Assembly (NCBI GenBank): GCA_910584085.1
Contig: CAJTZY010000034.1
Span: forward strand, 1 to 5,634
Direction of reading: 5' to 3'
Source of the DNA: an uncultured Bacilli bacterium
GTDB lineage: Bacteria; Bacillota_I; Bacilli_A; RF39; UBA660
Length of the DNA stretch: 5,634 nucleotides
The translations under genes and the position numbers were made by a program. The notes under the pieces were generated by a model. The model saw nothing but the letters and a program-made list of their open reading frames with translations, was not told the origin of the DNA and made no database searches. Of the stretch, positions 1-4,829 are shown in pieces. The first letter of the stretch is position 1, and each line of letters opens with the position of its first letter.

Positions 1-7
1 TAGACTT

Positions 8-31
8 CCTCTCACTAAGAAGAAAGAGAGG
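8..31 (+). promoter_or_regulatory. Possible Shine-Dalgarno-masking hairpin in the dinB leader
   Basis: CCTCTC (8-13) is perfectly complementary to GAGAGG (26-31), giving a 6-bp stem with a 12-nt A-rich loop. The right arm is the core of the only good Shine-Dalgarno sequence upstream of dinB, so the folded form would hide it from the ribosome. No T-run follows, so it does not look like a terminator. The pairing is read directly from the sequence. A regulatory role is inferred, and the 5' part of the leader lies outside the window. Confidence 0.4.
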
Positions 32-33
32 TG
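21..33 (+). promoter_or_regulatory. Distant Shine-Dalgarno sequence of dinB
   Basis: AGAAAGAGAGGTG differs from the full anti-Shine-Dalgarno complement AGAAAGGAGGTG by one extra A. It is the only good ribosome binding site before the ATG at 61, but it ends 27 nt upstream, far beyond the usual 5-10 nt. The 12 bases directly before the ATG contain no purine-rich site. The intervening hairpin at 36-54 can remove 19 nt from this distance and leave 8. Confidence 0.5.
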
Positions 34-35
34 TA

Positions 36-54
36 GTCGAGTTGTCTACTCGAC
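36..54 (+). promoter_or_regulatory. Hairpin between Shine-Dalgarno and start codon of dinB
   Basis: GTCGAGT (36-42) and ACTCGAC (48-54) form a perfect 7-bp stem with four G-C pairs and a 5-nt loop (43-47). It lies exactly between the Shine-Dalgarno at 21-33 and the ATG at 61, with 2 nt unpaired on the left and 6 nt on the right. Loop bases GTCT (44-47) are also complementary to AGAC at 2-5, so a long-range contact is possible. The stem is seen directly. Its role in bringing the Shine-Dalgarno close to the ATG is inferred, by analogy with the bridged ribosome binding site described for phage T4 gene 25. Confidence 0.5.
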
Positions 55-60
55 GATATT

Positions 61-1248
61 ATGGATAATATATTTATGCACATAGATGTAAATAATGCAT
101 TTTTATCTTGGACTGCTGTCGATTTATTAAAATCTGGTTATCCAATAGATATAAGAAATATAGAATCTATAATAGGTGGAGATGAAGAACAAAGACATGG
201 AATAGTTCTTGCTAAGAGTATGGTAGCAAAAAGAAAAGGTGTTAAAACTGCAGAAACTATTAGAGACGCTAAAAGAAAATGTAATAATTTAAAAATATAT
301 CCTCCAAATCATAAACTTTATCAAGAAATGTCTAATAAATTATTTAATCTTATAAATAAATATACACCAGATATAGAAAAGTTGAGCGTTGATGAATGTT
401 TTATTGATTATGGTAAAGTAAAACATTTATATGGGGATCCAATTAGATTCGCATATAAATTAAAAAAAGAAATAAAAGATACATTAGGATTTACTGTTAA
501 TATTGGGATAGCCAATAATAAATTGTGTGCTAAAATGGCATCTGATTTTTTAAAGCCAGATAGGGTTCATACTTTATTTATGAATGAAATAGAGAAAAAA
601 ATGTATCCACTACCAGTAGAAGATTTATATGGAGTAGGTAAAAGTTCAAGTAAGAAACTTAGAGAATTAAAAATAAATACTATAGGAGATTTAGCTCATG
701 CTGATTCCAAACTTTTATATAAATATTTTAAAAATCAAACTGAAAAATTAATAAATAGTGCAAGAGGAATAGATGATAGCGTTATAATGGTAAAAAGAGC
801 TGAGGTAGAAGGAATTAGTAACTCTACGACTACTAGTTATAATCTTAATTCTTTAGAAGAAATATATAAATATTTGTATCCATTAGTTGAAAATGTAAGT
901 ATAAGTTTAAGGAAAAAAAATAAATATACTAATCAAGTGGGTGTTATATTAAAGGATAAATATTTTAAGACCTATTCACATCAAAAGAAATTAAAAAATC
1001 CAACAGATAGTACTGATGAAATATATGAAATTGCAAAGGTTCTTGCTAAAGAGTTGTGGAATGAAGAAGGTATAAGATTAGTAGGGGTAAGTTTAAGTAA
1101 ATTTTCTACTTCGTTTAATCATCAAATATCTATATTTGATAATGTAGAGGATATAAAACAAAATAGTGAATTAGATAAAACATTAGATAGATTAAAGGAA
1201 ATATATGGAGAAAATATAATAAATAAGGCATTTAAATTTAAAAAATAA
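61..1248 (+). CDS. dinB: Y-family translesion DNA polymerase (DinB/UmuC type)
   Basis: This is an error-prone polymerase that copies past damaged template bases, acting at stalled forks through the sliding clamp. The palm begins with the HIDVNNAF motif (7-14). D9 and the SVDECF pair D111/E112 are the metal-binding catalytic residues, and F14 lies at the steric-gate position that excludes ribonucleotides. Helix-hairpin-helix residues (LYGVGKSSSKKL, about 189-200) mark the thumb, followed by a little-finger domain (about 250-350). QISIF (355-359) matches the beta-clamp-binding motif. It is followed by a short basic tail ending at residue 395, a normal family length. The ATG at 61 is chosen because an in-frame TAG at 34-36 blocks extension and no other start codon lies between. 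No LexA box or umuD-like partner is visible, and the promoter is outside the window. The leader is odd (see 8-54). The exact subfamily name (DinB, YqjW or UvrX-like) is uncertain. Confidence 0.93.
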   Translation: MDNIFMHIDVNNAFLSWTAVDLLKSGYPIDIRNIESIIGGDEEQRHGIVLAKSMVAKRKGVKTAETIRDAKRKCNNLKIYPPNHKLYQEMSNKLFNLINKYTPDIEKLSVDECFIDYGKVKHLYGDPIRFAYKLKKEIKDTLGFTVNIGIANNKLCAKMASDFLKPDRVHTLFMNEIEKKMYPLPVEDLYGVGKSSSKKLRELKINTIGDLAHADSKLLYKYFKNQTEKLINSARGIDDSVIMVKRAEVEGISNSTTTSYNLNSLEEIYKYLYPLVENVSISLRKKNKYTNQVGVILKDKYFKTYSHQKKLKNPTDSTDEIYEIAKVLAKELWNEEGIRLVGVSLSKFSTSFNHQISIFDNVEDIKQNSELDKTLDRLKEIYGENIINKAFKFKK

Positions 1249-1276
1249 AAAATTAACATAATTCTGTTAATTTTTT
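1247..1276. terminator. Bidirectional terminator between convergent dinB and clpP
   Basis: A 12-bp stem (1247-1258 with 1265-1276) encloses the 6-nt loop TAATTC. The inner arms are TTAACA/TGTTAA and the outer pairs are A-T only. A-runs on the left and T-runs on the right give a U-tract on either transcript, so one element can serve both dinB (+) and clpP (-). It fills almost all of the 34-bp gap. The stem is AT-rich and therefore weak, but its position between two convergent stop codons supports the call. Confidence 0.7.
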
Positions 1277-1282
1277 TTAAAT

Positions 1283-1858
1283 TTATTTATTTTCGACAAT
1301 TTCGTCAATAATTCCATAATCTAATGCTTCATTTGAATCCATGAAATTATCTCTATCTGTATCACGTTCAATAATATCTAATTCTTTTCCAGTATTATTA
1401 GATAAAATTTTATTTAATTTATCTTTAGTTTTTAATATATGTTCAGCTGCAATTTTTATTTCTGTTGCTTGTCCCTGTGCTCCACCTAATGGTTGATGGA
1501 TCATAACTTCACAATTAGGAAGTGCATATCTTTTCCCTTTTTTACCACTACTAAGTAAGAATGCTGCCATAGATGCACATATTCCCATTCCTATGGTAGA
1601 AACGTCGCTTTTAATAAAGTTCATAGTATCATAAATAGCCATTCCATCAGTAACACTCCCACCAGGTGAGTTTATATATATACTAATATCTTCACTATTT
1701 AAGGAATCAAGAAAAAGTAATTGTGCAACTACTGAATTTGCCAAGTTATTATCAATCTCTCCATTTATAATTATAATTCTATCTTTAAGTAATCTAGAAT
1801 ATATATCATAAACTCTTTCACTATTATTAACTTTATCTATAACTGTTGGTATAATCAT
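1283..1858 (-). CDS. clpP: ATP-dependent Clp protease proteolytic subunit ClpP
   Basis: ClpP is a serine peptidase that forms the barrel-shaped tetradecamer fed with unfolded proteins by ClpX or ClpC-type unfoldases in the cytosol. The catalytic triad is visible: S96 in GICASMAA, H121 in VMIHQPLGGAQGQATEI and D170 in DTDRDNF. The oxyanion-hole SPGGSVT is at 64-70. At 191 aa it matches short Firmicutes ClpP and has only a few residues before the IPTVI start of the mature form. The ATG follows a good AGGAGAT Shine-Dalgarno (1865-1871 on this strand) at about 8 nt. It is a stand-alone gene, with no clpX beside it, converging on dinB and divergent from the nucleoside kinase. I see no CtsR heptamer repeat (GGTCAAA type) or CIRCE element upstream. 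No residue anomalies were noticed, and it is clearly a canonical ClpP rather than a degenerate paralogue. Confidence 0.97.
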   Translation of the reverse strand: MIIPTVIDKVNNSERVYDIYSRLLKDRIIIINGEIDNNLANSVVAQLLFLDSLNSEDISIYINSPGGSVTDGMAIYDTMNFIKSDVSTIGMGICASMAAFLLSSGKKGKRYALPNCEVMIHQPLGGAQGQATEIKIAAEHILKTKDKLNKILSNNTGKELDIIERDTDRDNFMDSNEALDYGIIDEIVENK

Positions 1859-1877
1859 AAAATCATCTCCTATGTAT

Positions 1878-1883
1878 ATAATA
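1878..1883 (-). promoter_or_regulatory. Candidate -10 box for clpP
   Basis: On the minus strand TATTAT (1883 to 1878) lies 19 nt before the clpP ATG, close to its Shine-Dalgarno. No convincing -35 box is found 16-18 nt upstream, and transcription from here would leave a leader of only about a dozen bases. The call is weak. The clpP promoter must lie in this 112-bp divergent region, unless transcription enters from further right. Confidence 0.25.
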
Positions 1884-1916
1884 GTTGTAAAAGTAATTTT
1901 TTATTCTTTAAAAAAG

Positions 1917-1945
1917 TCGACAAAATTGCTTATTTTTGATATTAT
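1917..1945 (+). promoter_or_regulatory. Sigma-A-type promoter for the kinase-gap operon
   Basis: TCGACA (1917-1922, 5/6 match to TTGACA) is separated by exactly 17 nt from TATTAT (1940-1945, 5/6 match to TATAAT). A TG at 1937-1938 gives an extended -10 (TGaTATTAT). Expected transcription start is near 1952, giving a leader of about 19 nt that contains the Shine-Dalgarno AAGAGGG (1959-1965). The -35 box overlaps the small palindrome GTCGAC (1916-1921), which could be an operator or chance. Confidence 0.6.
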
Positions 1946-1970
1946 ATGTATATAGAGTAAGAGGGATAAT

Positions 1971-3635
1971 ATGGAAAAAAAATTAAAAGTTACGTTTAGA
2001 GGTAATGAAACTTTAGAATTTGATGAAGGAACAACAATAAAGGAAATATCAAATAGTTTTAGACACTATTTTAATTATGATATATTAGCAGCTAAAATTG
2101 ATAATGATATAGTAGATTTAAGTGATACATTAAAGAAAAAATGTAATATAGATTTTTTCGATAGAAGTAGTTCTCTTGGAAATTCTATATATGCTAGAAG
2201 TGCGAGATTTATACTTATACTTGCAATAAGAGATGTATTAGGTGAGACTGCAAAGCTTAAAACACAACATTCTCAGGATCACGGTGTTTACTGTACCATA
2301 GAAGGAGTATCAATAAATAAAGATACAATAAATGAAATATATTTAGGTATGAAAAAAATAGTTAGAGAAAATTATTTATTTACTAAGTTAAGTGTATCTA
2401 GATTAGATGCGATTAAATATTTTAAGAAGTTAAATCAAATGGATAAAGTTAATGTATTAAAATATATATCTAATACTTATATTAACTTATATAGAATTAA
2501 TGATATATACGATTACTTTTATGGAAAAATGGCGTATAGTACTAGTCAAATAAATGATTTTAAATTAACTTATATAGGTGATAATGGATTTGTTATGTCA
2601 CTTCCTGATATAGTTAATCCAGAATGTACACTAGATTATACACACCATGAAAAAGTATTTAATAAATTTTTAGATTACACAAATTGGGGTAAAGTTCTTG
2701 GAATAGAAAATGCTGCTGATTTAAATAAAACAGTATCTAAGGCAAAAATAGGTGAACTTATAAATTTGGCGGAAGCTTATTATGACAGTCAGCTTGCTAA
2801 AATAGCAGATGATATATATAATAGTGATAAAAAAATAAAATTAGTTTTAATGGCAGGCCCATCATCAAGTGGGAAAACTACTACTTCTAAAAAATTAGAT
2901 ATTTATTTAAGAAGTAAAGGATTTGTTACACATCCAATTGGTCTTGATGATTACTTTGTTGATATAGATAAAAGAGTACTTGATGAGAATGGCAAACCTG
3001 ATTTTGAATCAGTTAGGGCTCTTGATATAGAATTATTTAATAAAAATTTAACTCAACTCTTGGAAGGAAAAAAGGTAAATTTACCAACATTTAATTTTGT
3101 ATTAGGTAAAAGGGAATATAATGATCACTATTTAAAATTAGGAGAAAAGGATATAATAATAGTAGAAGGTCTTCATGCATTAAATGATGAACTTACAATG
3201 TCTATAAGTAAAGATCAAAAATATAAAATTTATATAAGTCCACTAACACAACTTAATATTGATGATCACAATCATATACATACTAGTGATATTAGAAAGT
3301 TAAGAAGAATAGTTCGCGATAGTAAAACAAGGGGTTATGGAGCTCGTGAAACTTTAAGAATGTGGCCAAGTATAAAAGCAGGAGAAAGAAATAATATATT
3401 TAGATTTCAAGATGATGTAGATACTGTAGTAAATTCAGCACTTATTTATGAAGTTGGGGTGCTTAAGACTTATGTTGAACCATTACTGTTTAATGTAGAT
3501 GAGGATGATCCAGAATATCCAGAGGCACTAAGACTTATAAATTTTTTAAGGAATTTTTTACCTATTCCAAGTGATGATGTTCCGGCAAATTCAGTACTTA
3601 GAGAATTTATAGGAGGAAGTTGTTTTAAAAGTTAG
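1971..3635 (+). CDS. Nucleoside (uridine-type) kinase with ThrRS-like TGS/SAD N-terminal domains
   Basis: This is probably a cytosolic nucleoside kinase that phosphorylates uridine/cytidine or a related substrate; such proteins are often annotated udk. Residues 1-65 resemble the ubiquitin-like TGS fold. Residues about 70-200 resemble the second additional domain of threonyl-tRNA synthetase, with HSQDH (100-104) and the STSQINDFKL signature (190-199). The kinase half carries the P-loop GPSSSGKT (296-303), GLDDYF (324-329) near the nucleoside site, the IIIVEGLHALN strand (395-405) and the arginine-rich lid from about 442 (RKLRRIVRD, then RGYGARETLRMWPS). The second SAD metal pair (Cys and His in ThrRS) is replaced by F183 and M187, so aminoacyl-tRNA editing is unlikely. 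The length of 554 aa is normal for this fusion family. The ATG has a good Shine-Dalgarno 5 nt away. The gene is co-directional with gap, which starts 15 bp downstream. The true substrate is not established from sequence. Confidence 0.88.
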   Translation: MEKKLKVTFRGNETLEFDEGTTIKEISNSFRHYFNYDILAAKIDNDIVDLSDTLKKKCNIDFFDRSSSLGNSIYARSARFILILAIRDVLGETAKLKTQHSQDHGVYCTIEGVSINKDTINEIYLGMKKIVRENYLFTKLSVSRLDAIKYFKKLNQMDKVNVLKYISNTYINLYRINDIYDYFYGKMAYSTSQINDFKLTYIGDNGFVMSLPDIVNPECTLDYTHHEKVFNKFLDYTNWGKVLGIENAADLNKTVSKAKIGELINLAEAYYDSQLAKIADDIYNSDKKIKLVLMAGPSSSGKTTTSKKLDIYLRSKGFVTHPIGLDDYFVDIDKRVLDENGKPDFESVRALDIELFNKNLTQLLEGKKVNLPTFNFVLGKREYNDHYLKLGEKDIIIVEGLHALNDELTMSISKDQKYKIYISPLTQLNIDDHNHIHTSDIRKLRRIVRDSKTRGYGARETLRMWPSIKAGERNNIFRFQDDVDTVVNSALIYEVGVLKTYVEPLLFNVDEDDPEYPEALRLINFLRNFLPIPSDDVPANSVLREFIGGSCFKS

Positions 3636-3650
3636 AAAGAAGGAAATAAT

Positions 3651-4658
3651 ATGATAAAAGTAGCAATTAATGGATTTGGAAGAATAGGAAGATTAGTATT
3701 TAGAATAATGGAAAGCGATTCAGATTTTGAGGTAGTAGCAATCAATGATTTGACGGATGCAGAACAGTTATCATATTTGCTTAAGTATGATACTAGTCAT
3801 GGTAATTATAGAGTTAATGAAATAGGCTTTGATGGTAATTATATTATTGTAGGAAATAGAAAGATTAGAGTATATTCAGAGACTGCTCCTGCCAATTTAC
3901 CTTGGGGAGAACTTGGTATAGATGAAGTATTTGAATGTACTGGAAGATTTACTGATAAGGATAGTGCGAGTGCACATATAAAGGCAGGGGCAAAAAAGGT
4001 TATTATAAGTGCACCTGCTAAGGGAGATTTAAAGACAATTGTTTATAATGTAAATGAAGATATTTTAGATGGAAGTGAACAAGTTATAAGTGCAGCATCC
4101 TGTACAACAAATTGTTTAGCTCCTGTACTTAATATAATAGAAAAGAATATTGGTATAACAAAGGGATTTATGACAACTGTTCATGCATATACAAATGATC
4201 AGGCAACCCTTGATATTGCCCATAAAAAGGGAATAAATGCTAGACGTGGGCGTGCATGTGCTGCTAATATTGTTCCATCTTCAACAGGTGCAGCAAGTGC
4301 TATTGGACTTGTAATACCATCTTTAAAAGGAAAACTAGATGGAGGAGCACTTAGGGTTCCTGTTACGACTGGATCTGTCATAGATTTAACTTTAGAACTT
4401 AATAGAAATACAACAGTAGAGGAAATAAATAGGTTATTTATTGACAATGCTAATGAAACAGTGGGATTTACTATGGATCCAATTGTATCAAGTGATATTA
4501 TAGGTTCTAGTTTAGGTGGACTTATCGATGGTCAACTTACAAAAGTAATTGAAGTAGAGGGCAAGCAATTAGTAAAAATTATTGCATGGTATGATAATGA
4601 AATGAGTTATAGTGCTCAAATGGTCAGAACTGCAAAATATTTTGGAAATATGGACTAA
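3651..4658 (+). CDS. gap: Glyceraldehyde-3-phosphate dehydrogenase, phosphorylating
   Basis: The enzyme converts glyceraldehyde 3-phosphate, NAD+ and phosphate to 1,3-bisphosphoglycerate in glycolysis, as a cytosolic tetramer. The Rossmann motif NGFGRIGR (7-14) is intact. D33 in AIND is the acidic residue that favours NAD over NADP. Catalytic C151 sits in SCTTNC and H178 in VHAYT. R235 (ALRVPV) and N316 (WYDNEMSYS) occupy substrate and nicotinamide contacts. The length of 335 aa is typical. The start follows AAAGAAGGA (3636-3644) at 6 nt, 15 bp after the kinase stop, so the two are probably cotranscribed. It is not in the common cggR-gap-pgk-tpi-eno cluster, since a terminator follows at once. 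One oddity is that the usual Leu-Pro before the histidine of the S-loop (LDLPH) reads Ile-Ala here (LDIAH, 187-191). That position also influences cofactor choice. Confidence 0.97.
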   Translation: MIKVAINGFGRIGRLVFRIMESDSDFEVVAINDLTDAEQLSYLLKYDTSHGNYRVNEIGFDGNYIIVGNRKIRVYSETAPANLPWGELGIDEVFECTGRFTDKDSASAHIKAGAKKVIISAPAKGDLKTIVYNVNEDILDGSEQVISAASCTTNCLAPVLNIIEKNIGITKGFMTTVHAYTNDQATLDIAHKKGINARRGRACAANIVPSSTGAASAIGLVIPSLKGKLDGGALRVPVTTGSVIDLTLELNRNTTVEEINRLFIDNANETVGFTMDPIVSSDIIGSSLGGLIDGQLTKVIEVEGKQLVKIIAWYDNEMSYSAQMVRTAKYFGNMD

Positions 4659-4672
4659 TATGGTCTTTTTTT
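4652..4672 (+). terminator. Rho-independent terminator of the kinase-gap operon
   Basis: GGACTA (4652-4657) pairs with TGGTCT (4661-4666) through four Watson-Crick and two G-U pairs around a 3-nt loop. A run of seven T follows (4666-4672). The stem overlaps the gap stop codon at 4656-4658. It is short, but the T-run and its position directly after the last gene of the operon support the call. Confidence 0.5.
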
Positions 4673-4676
4673 CTTA

Positions 4677-4756
4677 TTTTACAGTTTTTAAAAAAATGAA
4701 TAGTAAAAATAGCAGAAATTCTAAAAAATGATGACAGAAATTAAAATACTGTAAAA
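4677..4756. repeat. Spaced 9-bp inverted repeat in the gap-nuclease intergenic region
   Basis: TTTTACAGT (4677-4685) and ACTGTAAAA (4748-4756) are perfect inverted copies separated by 62 bp. After one mismatch, three more A-T pairs extend inward. Between them, CAGAAATT occurs twice in direct orientation (4713-4720 and 4735-4742, 22-bp period). The rest of the 171-bp gap (4659-4829) is AT-rich and holds no coding frame I would support. In such biased DNA these repeats may be chance. Confidence 0.35.
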
Positions 4757-4785
4757 ATATATTTGCAAAAAATAAAAAAGGTAAT

Positions 4786-4814
4786 TTGAATATAAAATAG
4801 TAATATGTTATAAC
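4786..4814 (+). promoter_or_regulatory. Candidate promoter for the DUF1016 nuclease gene
   Basis: TTGAAT (4786-4791, 4/6 to TTGACA), a 17-nt spacer and an extended -10 TGtTATAAC (-10 hexamer 4809-4814) form a fair match. However, the predicted start, about 4821, would fall on the Shine-Dalgarno GGTGAT (4821-4826) and leave almost no leader. TATAAA at 4791-4796 is an alternative -10 with a weak -35. One of the two probably drives the gene, since the preceding terminator should isolate it from gap. Confidence 0.35.
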
Positions 4815-4829
4815 CTTGTTGGTGATTAC

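Noticed and set aside
1..60. LexA/SOS box upstream of the damage-tolerance polymerase
   Set aside because: No GAAC-N4-GTTC type site is present in the visible leader. A site could exist left of the window.
42..68. Short TTG-started frame of 8 codons overlapping the dinB start, as a possible leader peptide
   Set aside because: It starts inside the hairpin, has no suitably spaced ribosome binding site of its own and no sign of coding.
1859..1970. CtsR or CIRCE operator expected upstream of a Firmicutes clpP
   Set aside because: No GGTCAAA tandem heptamers or CIRCE-type inverted repeat can be found on either strand.
2268..2284. HSQDH motif as evidence for a threonyl-tRNA synthetase
   Set aside because: The class II catalytic and anticodon domains are absent, and a P-loop kinase domain follows instead. 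It is only a shared accessory domain.
4199..4447. Minus-strand open frame of 82 codons inside gap
   Set aside because: It lies antisense to the highly conserved catalytic domain of GAPDH, has no ribosome binding site and no recognisable protein features. It is a shadow frame.
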